A program made the translations under genes and the position numbers. Positions 1 through 12,272 of a DNA stretch of 64,000 bases are shown piece after piece. The stretch spans positions 11,904,001-11,968,000 of the forward strand of contig NC_053049.1 of assembly GCF_003473485.1 (NCBI RefSeq), given 5' to 3'. The stretch comes from Medicago truncatula (taxonomy: Eukaryota; Streptophyta; Magnoliopsida; Fabales; Fabaceae). Below the pieces are notes generated by a model, which worked only from the letters and a program-made list of their open reading frames with translations, was not told the origin of the DNA and ran no database searches. Within the stretch, counting starts at the first letter, position 1, and each line of letters opens with the position of its first letter.

Positions 1-810
1 CTACTATTTTTTTACTTAAATTATCCTTTTTTAATATGATTTTTTGCACGACTAGTACCTGTTTGCTGATTGTAAGAATTAGGGAAGGAAACTCACTTAA
101 TCGAACATATGTATTAGCTTACTTATTTAGTTGTCAACCTGAACTTTTATTACTTGTTTTAAAATGCATGGTTTAATCTTTTTTTTTTGTTGTTGAAGTT
201 TTTGGAATTTAATAATTTTTCGTTTAGTTTTTGGAACTTACGTACTGGAATAGACACTCCAGTATTAGTTTAAATAAATATATTGGCTCGTATTAAATAT
301 CCTAAAAAGTATCAACTAAGCTTAAGTAATCAATAGAAAGTATCGACTAGCCTTTCTCAGTAATATTATTATTGATGATTTGTGTTATTTTAGTGATATA
401 TTGTTTTCTTTTTTATTTACCTACGTCTTGATATTTTGGAATGAAATAGAAAATTAGAGAGATAGAGTGAAAAATGAGAGAGATTAGTCTACTTTTTGAG
501 GTAATTACGAGCATATTTACTTTAATATTTCAAAAAGATGGTCCATATGATTTTTATTTTTTTTGTTTTTATGTAATTTGTAAGAAATGACTATTTCATA
601 ATAATTTTGATAAGAAAAACTTATTGTATATTTGTTTGTACAAACTTATTTTTATTTTATGATATTAAAATAACGGGTAGAGATCTTAAAATAGATCATT
701 GTGATATGAAATACTCAAGTTGATCAAAATTCATTTAATATAATATAAAATATTCATATGATACATCGTGTGGCTATAATTAAATCATTTATTTTTCACT
801 GAATTTATGT

Positions 811-1227
811 TCAAGGTAAAATGGGACGAACTGCAATGCAATCGTTCCAAACTTTGTCATTCCTCTTCAAAATTTCAGTTTTGTTTTTGGCATATGCTGG
901 CCATTGGAGTGCATTTCTTGTCAAGTCATAATGACATGATTTTCCAACATCATTCACAAGGCTATGACAACAATAATAACTAATAATCCGATTTCCAACA
1001 AATACACCAGAGAATATTTGTTTACCACATTCTGCAGGCTTTAATTTGCTTGCACAATTAGTTAAATACTTCTCATACGGCGACAATGGCTTTGGGGCAG
1101 AAGCAACATCATTGGAAGGACCTCCAGAAGGTGGCTGAGAAATTTCAGAACACAATGAGGTTGTGAAAAGCAAAGTAAAACCGATTATAATAGTCACAAC
1201 ATCGTAAAAGCCATTGAATGATGCCAT
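811..1227 (-). CDS. Secreted prolamin-like cysteine-rich protein, copy 1
   Basis: A 138-residue single-exon protein. Residues 1-26 are a hydrophobic signal peptide. A Pro/Ser-rich linker (about 31-50) leads to a domain with the Cys pattern C58-x8-C67-x18-C86-C87-x10-C98-x31-C130, the six-Cys arrangement with a central CC pair typical of the plant prolamin-like (ECA1/DUF1278) superfamily. N115-K-T is a possible N-glycosylation site. In plants this superfamily includes egg-cell and other reproductive secreted peptides; the role here is unknown. The start is the only in-frame Met before the signal sequence, and a TATA box lies about 77 bp upstream. The protein is identical in copies 1-3, so the gene product is probably extracellular and made from several loci at once. 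Confidence 0.85.
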   Translation of the reverse strand: MASFNGFYDVVTIIIGFTLLFTTSLCSEISQPPSGGPSNDVASAPKPLSPYEKYLTNCASKLKPAECGKQIFSGVFVGNRIISYYCCHSLVNDVGKSCHYDLTRNALQWPAYAKNKTEILKRNDKVWNDCIAVRPILP

Positions 1228-1303
1228 GCCTATTTAGAGAATGATACTTTAATCAAAGTCTTGAAGATGATTTGCTTAGTTGAATTGGTTATCAACATAT
1301 TCT

Positions 1304-1311
1304 TATTTATA
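1304..1311 (-). promoter_or_regulatory. TATA box of prolamin-like copy 1
   Basis: TATAAATA on the minus strand, about 77 bp upstream of the start codon. The same motif sits at the same distance in the other array copies and in the copy at 26012-26428, so each copy carries its own core promoter. Confidence 0.6.
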
Positions 1312-2274
1312 ATATATGTGACACTATATTAACGTAAAAATGTATTTAGTATGTTGTTGTAACTCTCATAAAATACTAAGAAAGGTAAGTTTTCAAGTTC
1401 TAGAGAAACCGAGTTTTTTTATTGTTTTTTTAACTTCTCATACAACTTTACATATTAAAATAATCTAATTTTGTAACTTGCAAAAGTTAATGTTACATTT
1501 TCAAATGATACTTAAATTTATAAAATAAATCAGATTATTTTTTATTTCGAAGAAATCTCACTTTTACCTGCGCATTTGCTATTCTATTTTGACTTATCTC
1601 TAGTAAAAAATTATTTCGATGTCGTATTTTTTTTATCTTTAAACAAAAACTATTTAATCAAGTCAGTCCACGATATCATGGGTTTCTTTTGGACTAAGAT
1701 TAAATTCGGATAATGATGGGTTAAATTAGTTCTAAAAGGTTTAAAATAAGTGCCAATTGAATATGATATATAGAGAATGAGTTAAACCAAGATAGATAAT
1801 CAACTATGTTAGGACAAAGAGATTGTGTTCATATTTTTAAGAACTAATCATTACCTTGAGCTAAATCATTTTCCCACAAAACCAAGATTAGAAACAAATA
1901 CATCAAGCATGTATATAGTACTATCATCTCCATACGCCCTCATTCAAATCCAAACGATAGGGAAAGAGACATGAGCAAATAGTGGTTGGCGAGGTGATCA
2001 TATTTTCTACTATTCTTACATTAGGCACCCAACTAATTAAAATATAGAAATATGATTCCGTTTTATGTATTGTGTCTTCTAAATCAACTGTATAAAAGCT
2101 ATTTTTCATTAAAAATTTAAACTTTAGGATAATGTTCTTGAAGCTCTTCATTATTTTTTCATGCTTTAATTTGTTTTTTTAGTTTTGACTTATTTAAAGT
2201 TATTTTAAACCACGTAAATGAAATAGTTTTTTCGAAACATAAAATAAGAATGTACATTTTTTTTATATGAATTC

Positions 2275-4547
2275 CTACTATTTTTTTACTTAAATTATCC
2301 TTTTTTAATATGATTTTTTTCACGACTAGTACCTGTTTGCTGATTGTAAGAATTAGGGAAGGAAACTCACTTAATCGAACATATGTATTAGCTTACTTAT
2401 TTAGTTGTCAACCTGAACTTTTATTACTTGTTTTAAAATGCATGGTTTAATCTTTTTTTTTGTTGTTGAAGTTTTTGGAATTTAATAATTTTTCGTTTAG
2501 TTTTTGGAACTTACGTACTGGAATAGACACTCCAGTATTAGTTTAAATAAATATATTGGCTCGTATTAAATATCCTAAAAAGTATCAACTAAGCTTAAGT
2601 AATCAATAGAAAGTATCGACTAGCCTTTCTCAGTAATATTATTATTGATGATTTGTGTTATTTTAGTGATATATTGTTTTCTTTTTTATTTACCTACGTC
2701 TTGATATTTTGGAATGAGATAGAAAATTAGAGAGATAGAGTGAAAAATGAGAGAGATTAGTCTACTTTTTGAGGTAATTACGAGCATATTTACTTTAATA
2801 TTTCAAAAAGATGGTCCATATGATTTTTATTTTTTTTGTTTTTATGTAATTTGTAAGAAATGACTATTTCATAATAATTTTGATAAGAAAAACTTATTGT
2901 ATATTTGTTTGTACAAACTTATTTTTATTTTATGATATTAAAATAACGGGTAGAGATCTTAAAATAGATCATTGTGATATGAAATACTCAAGTTGATCAA
3001 AATTCATTTAATATAATATAAAATATTCATATGATACATCGTGTGGCTATAATTAAATCATTTATTTTTCACTGAATTTATGTTCAAGGTAAAATGGGAC
3101 GAACTGCAATGCAATCGTTCCAAACTTTGTCATTCCTCTTCAAAATTTCAGTTTTGTTTTTGGCATATGCTGGCCATTGGAGTGCATTTCTTGTCAAGTC
3201 ATAATGGCATGATTTTCCAACATCATTCACAAGGCTATGACAACAATAATAACTAATAATCCGATTTCCAACAAATACACCAGAGAATATTTGTTTACCA
3301 CATTCTGCAGGCTTTAATTTGCTTGCACAATTAGTTAAATACTTCTCATACGGCGACAATGGCTTTGGGGCAGAAGCAACATCATTGGAAGGACCTCCAG
3401 AAGGTGGCTGAGAAATTTCAGAACACAATGAGGTTGTGAAAAGCAAAGTAAAACCGATTATAATAGTCACAACATCGTAAAAGCCATTGAATGATGCCAT
3501 GCCTATTTAGAGAATGATACTTTAATCAAAGTCTTGAAGATGATTTGCTTAGTTGAATTGGTTATCAACATATTCTTATTTATAATATATGTGACACTAT
3601 ATTAACGTAAAAATGTATTTAGTATGTTGTTGTAACTCTCATAAAATACTAAGAAAGGTAAGTTTTCAAGTTCTAGAGAAACCGAGTTTTTTTATTGTTT
3701 TTTTAACTTCTCATACAACTTTACATATTAAAATAATCTAATTTTGTAACTTGCAAAAGTTAATGTTACATTTTCAAATGATACTTAAATTTATAAAATA
3801 AATCAGATTATTTTTTATTTCGAAGAAATCTCACTTTTACCTGCGCATTTGCTATTCTATTTTGACTTATCTCTAGTAAAAAATTATTTCGATGTCGTAT
3901 TTTTTTTATCTTTAAACAAAAACTATTTAATCAAGTCAGTCCACGATATCATGGGTTTCTTTTGGACTAAGATTAAATTCGGATAATGATGGGTTAAATT
4001 AGTTCTAAAAGGTTTAAAATAAGTGCCAATTGAATATGATATATAGAGAATGAGTTAAACCAAGATAGATAATCAACTATGTTAGGACAAAGAGATTGTG
4101 TTCATATTTTTAAGAACTAATCATTACCTTGAGCTAAATCATTTTCCCACAAAACCAAGATTAGAAACAAATACATCAAGCATGTATATAGTACTATCAT
4201 CTCCATACGCCCTCATTCAAATCCAAACGATAGGGAAAGAGACATGAGCAAATAGTGGTTGGCGAGGTGATCATATTTTCTACTATTCTTACATTAGGCA
4301 CCCAACTAATTAAAATATAGAAATATGATTCCGTTTTATGTATTGTGTCTTCTAAATCAACTGTATAAAAGCTATTTTTCATTAAAAATTTAAACTTTAG
4401 GATAATGTTCTTGAAGCTCTTCATTATTTTTTCATGCTTTAATTTGTTTTTTTAGTTTTGAATTATTTAAAGTTATTTTAAACCACGTAAATGAAATAGT
4501 TTTTTCGAAACATAAAATAAGAATGTACATTTTTTTTATATGAATTC
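2275..4547. repeat. Tandem array unit 2
   Basis: Near-identical to unit 1. The differences I see are single-base changes or length changes in T-runs. It contains prolamin-like copy 2 on the minus strand. The near-identity implies very recent duplication or continuing homogenisation. Confidence 0.9.
3084..3500 (-). CDS. Secreted prolamin-like cysteine-rich protein, copy 2
   Basis: 138 residues, identical in protein sequence to copy 1: signal peptide 1-26, Cys58, 67, 86, 87, 98 and 130, and residues R80 and Y84 just before the CC pair. At least one silent difference from copy 1 lies in the Asp/Cys/His region. The upstream TATA arrangement is the same. Function is inferred only from the prolamin-like fold signature: a small secreted disulfide-rich protein. 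Confidence 0.85.
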   Translation of the reverse strand: MASFNGFYDVVTIIIGFTLLFTTSLCSEISQPPSGGPSNDVASAPKPLSPYEKYLTNCASKLKPAECGKQIFSGVFVGNRIISYYCCHSLVNDVGKSCHYDLTRNALQWPAYAKNKTEILKRNDKVWNDCIAVRPILP

Positions 4548-6828
4548 CTACTATTTTTTTACTTAAATTATCCTTTTTTAATATGATTTTTTTCACGACT
4601 AGTACCTGTTTGCTGATTGTAAGAATTAGGGAAGGAAACTCACTTAATCGAACATATGTATTAGCTTACTTATTTAGTTGTCAACCTGAACTTTTATTAC
4701 TTGTTTTAAAATGCATGGTTTAATCTTTTTTTTTTGTTGTTGAAGTTTTTGGAATTTAATAATTTTTCGTTTAGTTTTTGGAACTTACGTACTGGAATAG
4801 ACACTCCAGTATTAGTTTAAATAAATATATTGGCTCGTATTAAATATCCTAAAAAGTATCAACTAAGCTTAAGTAATCAATAGAAAGTATCGACTAGCCT
4901 TTCTCAGTAATATTATTATTGATGATTTGTGTTATTTTAGTGATATATTGTTTTCTTTTTTATTTACCTACGTCTTGATATTTTGGAATGAGATAGAAAA
5001 TTAGAGAGATAGAGTGAAAAATGAGAGAGATTAGTCTACTTTTTGAGGTAATTACGAGCATATTTACTTTAATATTTCAAAAAGATGGTCCATATGATTT
5101 TTATTTTTTTGTTTTTATGTAATTTGTAAGAAATGACTATTTCATAATAATTTTGATAAGAAAAACTTATTGTATATTTGTTTGTACAAACTTATTTTTA
5201 TTTTATGATATTAAAATAACGGGTAGAGATCTTAAAATAGATCATTGTGATATGAAATACTCAAGTTGATCAAAATTCATTTAATATAATATAAAATATT
5301 CATATGATACATCGTGTGGCTATAATTAAATCATTTATTTTTCACTGAATTTATGTTCAAGGTAAAATGGGACGAACTGCAATGCAATCGTTCCAAACTT
5401 TGTCATTCCTCTTCAAAATTTCAGTTTTGTTTTTGGCATATGCTGGCCATTGGAGTGCATTTCTTGTCAAGTCATAATGGCATGATTTTCCAACATCATT
5501 CACAAGGCTATGACAACAATAATAACTAATAATCCGATTTCCAACAAATACACCAGAGAATATTTGTTTACCACATTCTGCAGGCTTTAATTTGCTTGCA
5601 CAATTAGTTAAATACTTCTCATACGGCGACAATGGCTTTGGGGCAGAAGCAACATCATTGGAAGGACCTCCAGAAGGTGGCTGAGAAATTTCAGAACACA
5701 ATGAGGTTGTGAAAAGCAAAGTAAAACCGATTATAATAGTCACAACATCGTAAAAGCCATTGAATGATGCCATGCCTATTTAGAGAATGATACTTTAATC
5801 AAAGTCTTGAAGATGATTTGCTTAGTTGAATTGGTTATCAACATATTCTTATTTATAATATATGTGACACTATATTAACGTAAAAATGTATTTAGTATGT
5901 TGTTGTAACTCTCATAAAATACTAAGAAAGGTAAGTTTTCAAGTTCTAGAGAAACCGAGTTTTTTTATTGTTTTTTTAACTTCTCATACAACTTTACATA
6001 TTAATATAATCTAATTTTGTAACTTGCAAAAATTAATGTTACATTTTAAAACGATACTTAAATTTATAAAATAAATCAGATTATTTTTTATTTCGAAGAA
6101 ATCACACTTTTACCTGCGCATTTGCTATCCTATTTTGACTTATCTCTAGTAAAAAATTATTTCGATGTCGTATTTTTTTTTTCTTTAAACAAAAACTATT
6201 TAATCAAGTCGGTCCATGATATCATGGGTTTCTTTTGGACTAAGATTAAATTCGGACAATGATGGGTTAAATTAGTTCTAAAAGGTGTAAAATAAATGTT
6301 TCCGTGCCAATTGAATATGATATATAGAGAATGAGTTAAACCAAGATAGATAATCAACTATGTTAGGACAAAGAGATTGTGTTCATATTTTTAAGAACTA
6401 ATCATTACCTTGCGCTAAATCATTTTCCCACAAAACAATGATTAGAAGCAAATACATAAAGCATGTATATAGTACTATCATCTCCATACGCCCTCATTCA
6501 AATCCAAACGATAGGGAAAGAGACATGAGCAAATAGTTGTTGGCGAGGTGATCATATTTTCTACTATTCTTACATTAGGCACCCAACTAATTCACATATA
6601 GAAATATGATACCTTTTTATGTATTGTGTCTTCTAAATCAACTGTATAAAAGCTATTTTTCATTAAAAATTTAAACTTTAGGATAACGTTCTTGAAGCTC
6701 TTCATTATTTTTTCATGCTTTAATTTGTTTTTTTAGTTTTGACTTATTTAAAGTTATTTTAAACCACGCATATGAAATAGTTTTTCCGAAATATAAAATA
6801 AGAATGTACATTTTTTTTACATGAATTC
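4548..6828. repeat. Tandem array unit 3 (chimeric)
   Basis: The first roughly 1.45 kb, including the gene, matches units 1-2. From about 6000 onward the sequence switches to the variants seen in units 4-5, for example TTTTAAAACGATAC in place of TTTTCAAATGATAC, and an extra ATGTTTCCG-type insertion near 6296. This is the mark of unequal crossing-over or gene conversion between two unit types. Confidence 0.85.
5357..5773 (-). CDS. Secreted prolamin-like cysteine-rich protein, copy 3
   Basis: 138 residues, identical in protein to copies 1 and 2 (signal peptide, Pro-rich linker, six-Cys prolamin-like domain). It lies in the half of unit 3 that belongs to the homogenised unit 1-2 type. The TATA box and 5' leader are conserved upstream. 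Confidence 0.85.
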   Translation of the reverse strand: MASFNGFYDVVTIIIGFTLLFTTSLCSEISQPPSGGPSNDVASAPKPLSPYEKYLTNCASKLKPAECGKQIFSGVFVGNRIISYYCCHSLVNDVGKSCHYDLTRNALQWPAYAKNKTEILKRNDKVWNDCIAVRPILP

Positions 6829-9102
6829 CTACTATTTTTTTACTTAAATTATCGTTTTTTAATATGATTTTTTTTCACGACTAGCATCTGTTTGCAGATT
6901 GTAAGAATTAGGGAAGGAAACTCAATTAATCGAACATATATATTAGCTTACTTATTTAGTTGTCAACCTGTACTTTTATTACTTGTTTTAAAATGCATGG
7001 TTTAATCTTTTTTTTGTTGAAGTTTTTGGAATTTAATAATTTTTCTATTAATTATTGAGACTTACGTAATGGAATAGACACTCCAGTATTAGTTTAAATA
7101 AATATATTGGCTCGTATTAAATATCCTAAAAAGTATCAACAAAGCTTAAGTCATCAATAGAAAATATCGACTAGCCTTTCTTAGTAATATTATTATTGCT
7201 GATTTGTGTTATTTTAGTGATATATTGCTTTCTTTTTTATTTACCTACGTCTTGATATTTTGGAATGAGAGATAGAAAATTAGAGAGAGATATAGTGAAA
7301 AATGAGAGAGATTAGTCTACTTTTTGAGGTAATTACGAGCATATTTACTTTAATATTTCCAAAAGGTGGTCCATATGATTTTTTTTTTTAATGTAATTTG
7401 TAAGAAATGACTATTTCATAGTAATTTTGATAAGAAAAACTTATTGTATATTTGTTTGTACAAATATATTTTTATTTTATGATATTAAAATAACGGGTAG
7501 AGATCTTAAAATAGATCATTGTGATATGAAATACTCAAGTTGATCAAAATTCATTTAATATAATATAAAATATTCATACGATACATCGTGAGGCTATAAT
7601 TAAATCATTTATTTTTCACTGAATTTATGTTCAAGGTAAAATGGGACGAACTGCAATGCAATCGTTCCAAACTTTGTCATTCCTCTTCAAAATTTCAGTT
7701 TTGTTTTTGGCATATGCTGGCCATTGGAGTGCATTTCTTGTCAAGTCATTATGGCATGATTTTCCAACATCATTCACAAGGCTATGACAACAATAATCAC
7801 TAATAATCTGATTTCCAACAAATACACCAGAGAATATTTGTTTACCACATTCTGCAGGCTTTAATTTGCTTGCACAATTAGTTAAATACTTCTCATACGG
7901 CGACAATGGCTTTGGGGCAGAAGCAACATCATTCAAGGGACCTCCAGAAGGTGGCTGAGAAATTTCAGAACACAATGAGGTTGTGAAAAGCAAAGTAAAA
8001 CCGATTATAATAGTCACAACATCGTAAAAGCCATTGAATGATGCCATGCCTATTTAGAGAATGATACTTTAATCAAAGTCTTGAAGATGATTTGGTTAGT
8101 TGAATTGGTTATCAAATTATTCTTATTTATAATATATGTGACACTATATTAACGTAAAAATGTATTTAGTATGTTGGTGTAACTCTCATAAAATACTAAG
8201 AAAGGTAAGTTTTCAAGTTCTAGAGAAACCGAGATTTGTTATTGTTTTTTTAACTTCTCATACAACTTTACATATTAAAATAATCTAATTTTGTAACTTG
8301 CAAAAGTTAATGTTACATTTTAAAACGATACTAAAATTTATAAAATAAATCAGATTATTTTTTATTTCGAAGAAATCTCACTTTTACCTGCCATTTGCTA
8401 TCCTATTTTGACTTATCTCTAGTAAAAAATTATTTCGATGTCCTATTTTTTTTTTCTTTAAACAAAAACTATTTAATCAAGTCCGTCCACGATATCATGG
8501 GTTTCTTTTGGACTAAGATTAAATTCGGATAATGAGGGGTTAAATTAGTTCTAAAAGGTTTAAAATAAATGTTTACGTGCCAATTGAATATGATATATAG
8601 AGAATGAGTTAAACCAAGATAGATAATCAACTATGTTAAGACAAAGAGATTTTGTTCATATTTTTAAGAACTAATCATTACCTTGAGCTAAATCATTTTC
8701 CCACAAAACAATGATTAGAAACAAATACATAAAGCATGTATATGGTACTATCATCTCCATACGCCCTCATTCAAATCCAAACGATAGGGAAAGAGACATG
8801 AGCAAATAGTGGTTGGCGAGGTGATCATATTTTCTACTATTCTTACATTAGGCACCCAACTAATTCACATATAGAAATATGATACCTTTTTATGTATTGT
8901 GTCTTCTAAATCAACTGTATAAAAGCTATTTTTCATTAAAAATTTAAACTTTAGGATAACGTTCTTGAAGCTCTTCATTATTTTTTCATGCTTTAATTTG
9001 TTTTTTTAGTTTTGACTTATTTAAAGTTATTTTAAACCACGCATATGAAATAGTTTTTCCGAAATATAAAATAAGAATGTACATTTTTTTTTACATGAAT
9101 TC
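6829..9102. repeat. Tandem array unit 4
   Basis: A more diverged unit with scattered substitutions and small indels relative to units 1-3. It shares many variants with unit 5 and with the right half of unit 3. It contains prolamin-like copy 4. Confidence 0.85.
7631..8047 (-). CDS. Secreted prolamin-like cysteine-rich protein, copy 4
   Basis: 138 residues with all six domain cysteines kept. Compared with copies 1-3 it has Q80 for R, D84 for Y, N100 for Y and L38 for S. Three of these four replacements lie at or near the CC pair and Cys98. The signal peptide is unchanged. The gene is open and has the same upstream TATA region, so I see no reason to call it a pseudogene. Confidence 0.85.
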   Translation of the reverse strand: MASFNGFYDVVTIIIGFTLLFTTSLCSEISQPPSGGPLNDVASAPKPLSPYEKYLTNCASKLKPAECGKQIFSGVFVGNQIISDYCCHSLVNDVGKSCHNDLTRNALQWPAYAKNKTEILKRNDKVWNDCIAVRPILP

Positions 9103-11010
9103 CTACTATTTTTTTACTTAAATTATCGTTTTTTAATATGATTTTTTTTCACGACTAGCATCTGTTTGCAGATTGTAAGAATTAGGGAAGGAAACTCAAT
9201 TAATCGAACATATATATTAGCTTACTTATTTAGTTGTCAACCTGTACTTTTATTACTTGTTTTAAAATGCATGGTTTAATCTTTTTTTTGTTGAAGTTTT
9301 TGGAATTTAATAATTTTTCTATTAATTTTTGAGACTTACGTAATGGAATAGACACTCCAGTATTAGTTTAAATAAATATATTGGCTCGTATTAAATATCC
9401 TAAAAAGTATCAACTAAGCTTAAGTCATCAATAGAAAGTATCGACTAGCCTTGTTTAGTAATATTATTATTGCTGATTTGTGTTATTTTAGTGATATATT
9501 GTTTTCTTTTTTATTTACCTACGTCTTGATATTTTGGAATGAGAGATAGAAAATTAGAGAGAGATATAGTGAAAAATGAGAGAGATTGGTCTACTTTTTG
9601 AGGTAATTGCGACCATATTTACTTTAATATTTCCAAATGGTGGTCCATATGGTTTTTTTTTTTTTTTTTATGTAATTTTTAAGAAATGACTATTTCATAG
9701 TAATTTTGATAAGAAAAACTTATAGTATATTTGTTTGTACGAACATATTTTTATTTTATGATATTAAAATAACGGGTAGAGATCTTAAAAAATAGATCAT
9801 TGTGATATGAAATACTCAAGTTGATCAAAATTCATTAAATATAATATCAAATATTCATATGATACATCGTGTGGCTATAATTAAATCATTTATTTTTCAC
9901 TGAATTTATGTTCAAGGTAAAATGGGACGAACTCCAATGCAATCGTTCCAAACTTTATCATTCCTCTTCAAAATTTCAGTTTTGTTTTTGGCATATGCTG
10001 GCCATTGGAGTGCATTTCTTGTCAAGTCATAATGGCATGATTTTCCAACATCATTCACAAGGCTATGACAACAATAATCACTAATAATCTGATTTCCAAC
10101 AAATACACCAGAGAATATTTGTTTACCACATTCTGCAGGCTTTAATTTGCTTGCACAATTAGTTAAATACTTCTCATACGGCGACAATGGCTTTGGGGCA
10201 GAAGCAACATCATTGGAAGGACCTCCAGAAGGTGGCTGAGAAATTTCAGAACACAATGAGGTTGTGAAAAGTAAAGTAAAACCGATCATAATAGTCAGAA
10301 CATTATAAAAGCCATTGAATGATGCCATGCCTATTTAGAGAATGATACTTTAATCAAAGTCTTGAAGATGATTTGCTTAGTTGAATTGGTTATCAACATA
10401 TTCTTATTTATAATATATTTGACACTATATTAACGTAAAAATGTATTTAGTATGTTGTTGTAACTCTCATAAAATACTAAGAAAGGTAAGTTTTCAAGAT
10501 CTAGAGAAACCGAGATTTTTTATTGTTTTTTTAACTTCTCATACAACTTTACATATTAAAATAATCTAATTTTGTAACTTGCAAAAGTTAATGTTACATT
10601 TTAAAACGATAGTTAAATTTATAAAATAAATCAGATTATTTTTTATTTCGAAGAAATCTCAATTTTACCTGCGCATTTGCTATCCTATTTTGACTTATCT
10701 TTAGTTAGAAATTATATCGATGTCATACTTTTATTTAAAAAAATAAACTATTTAATCAAGTCGGTCCACGATATCATGGGTTTCTTTTGGACTAAGATTA
10801 AATTCGGATAATGATGGGTTAAATTAATTATAAAAGGTTTAAAATAAAAGTTTACGTGCCAATTGAATATGATATACAGAGAATGAGTTAAATCAAGATA
10901 GTTTTTTTAATATTTTTTCATACTTTATTTGTTTTTTAGTTTTGTCTAAGTTATTTTAAACCGTGTAAATGACATAGTTTTTTCAGAATATAAAATAAAA
11001 ATGCCCATAA
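9103..11010. repeat. Tandem array unit 5 (last, internally deleted)
   Basis: The right-most unit. It contains copy 5. After about 10897 it skips roughly 360 bp that the other units have, resumes in the TTTTTTCAT-rich stretch, and loses similarity near 11010. It therefore ends the array on the KEA side. Its right boundary is approximate. Confidence 0.75.
9912..10328 (-). CDS. Secreted prolamin-like cysteine-rich protein, copy 5
   Basis: 138 residues with the six-Cys pattern intact. It has the Q80/D84 type of copy 4 plus N9, L11 and M14 changes in the signal peptide and G132 near the C-terminus. Its nucleotide sequence shares a GATCATAAT variant with the Stowaway-borne copy at 26012-26428, so it is the nearest array relative of that copy. 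TATA and leader are conserved. Confidence 0.85.
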   Translation of the reverse strand: MASFNGFYNVLTIMIGFTLLFTTSLCSEISQPPSGGPSNDVASAPKPLSPYEKYLTNCASKLKPAECGKQIFSGVFVGNQIISDYCCHSLVNDVGKSCHYDLTRNALQWPAYAKNKTEILKRNDKVWNDCIGVRPILP

Positions 11011-12272
11011 AATTCTAGTAATTTTCATTATTAGCTAGTCTTGCCATCTATTATTTAATTTTTTTGACAAATTACCATCTATTATTATGTACCTCATTGT
11101 ATTGAACAACTTATTGTTAATAAAATGTTATAAACATACCTCGATTTAAAAAATATCATAGGACTTTACTTTAAATAAAAAAAAAAAACATTTAAAGACA
11201 AATTTTGTGTTTGGATAATTTTTTTTTAGCACTTTCCACATCCATTCATCGCCAACACAAATTATCGAAACTGCCACTGTGCTTAAACTTTTCCTTACAC
11301 GAATGGTTAACCATTTAACGCGCTAAAAGGGTCGTTTGAGTGCGAATACCGTTATGATTGGAACGTGTTTCCCACGCTCCGTATCTGTGAGTGTAGATAA
11401 AAATCTTCTAAACAATATCCTTTCGCTCTCGTTAATAACCGTTTTAAAAAAACACGCAACGAAATTTCTAAAAACAGAAATTGGAAGCTTCATTTCATTT
11501 TCCACTTTTTTTTCTTTCAGTTTTCGTCTCTTCGGTAATTCGATTCTCTCTTTCTCTCTCTAATTTCTATGCTTTCTGTTTTTTTTTTTTTTTCCTACTT
11601 AAAATATGAAAAAAAAAAGTTAATGCGAATAGTTATTTGTTTTAAAGAAATTCTTATTAATTAAAGTAACGTTAATAGTCATTTTGTCCGAGAGAATTTG
11701 AACTTTGTACCTTGAGGTTATAAGGCTAAACACTTACCACTGAGTTAGTATCTGAATGACCGTTTAACTAATTGTGATCAACGCTTGTTAGGATTAGTTT
11801 GGTTTAGTTTATTTAGTGACATGAGCATTTTTTTTTACAGTGTTTCGGAGAACTTAAATAAAACAGCTTATGAAAATAAGCTGTTTACGATAGTTTAAAA
11901 CTACTTATAGATTATACGAAAACAGTGTGACTTTACCAGTGAGTTGGTACTTGAATGACGGTTGAACTATTTGTGATTAATGCTTGTTAGGATTAGTTTG
12001 TTTGAGATTATTTAATGGCATAAGCATTTGTAACAGTGTTTCGGATAGATGATGAAAACTGTTTGTTGATTATATGAAAACAATTTGACTCTATTTTATC
12101 ATGTGTTATATAAATAGTTTGTTCATAAGTGCTTATAAGTTAATTGTTTATTCTATAAGGTGGAAAATAAGTTGTTTTTACAATTAGGGGCTAATTTATG
12201 TACTCTTTATCATTTGTTTCAGGAATGATTTGAGAAAGGATTCTGTATGAGTTGTTTGGTTTGGAAGAAAAA
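11011..12272 (+). promoter_or_regulatory. KEA upstream region with probable 5' UTR intron
   Basis: No protein gene seen. A pyrimidine-rich stretch at 11500-11560 looks like a leader exon with a donor (TCG|GTAATT, about 11536). The acceptor TTTGTTTCAG|GAATG ends at 12222, which suggests a roughly 690-bp intron in the 5' UTR. The intron carries MITE debris at about 11800-12180, where 'gcttat/ataagc' blocks occur in both orientations, and a tRNA-like SINE scrap at about 11690-11760. Short frames at 11323-11563 lie in the leader and look non-coding. Confidence 0.5.

Larger units (their letters stand above)
1..2274. repeat. Tandem array unit 1 (prolamin-like gene unit)
   Basis: First visible unit of a head-to-tail array with a 2273-bp spacing between gene copies. 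It holds one minus-strand prolamin-like gene (811-1227) and otherwise AT-rich spacer. It differs from unit 2 at only a handful of positions. The array probably continues beyond the left edge, because the window starts inside the repeated sequence. A 75-codon frame at 1924-2151 recurs in unit 2 but is not kept in later units, so I treat it as chance. Confidence 0.9.

Noticed and set aside
1924-2151. 75-residue minus-strand frame repeated in unit 2 (4197-4424)
   Set aside because: It is not preserved in units 3-5, has no signal or domain, and its repetition is explained by the duplication of the whole unit.
11336-11563. 75-residue plus-strand frame before KEA
   Set aside because: It lies in the presumed leader exon and promoter, ends in pyrimidine-rich low complexity and shows no domain.
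12252-12272. Upstream extension of the KEA frame
   Set aside because: It depends on a TTG codon as start; the first real in-frame ATG is at 12273.
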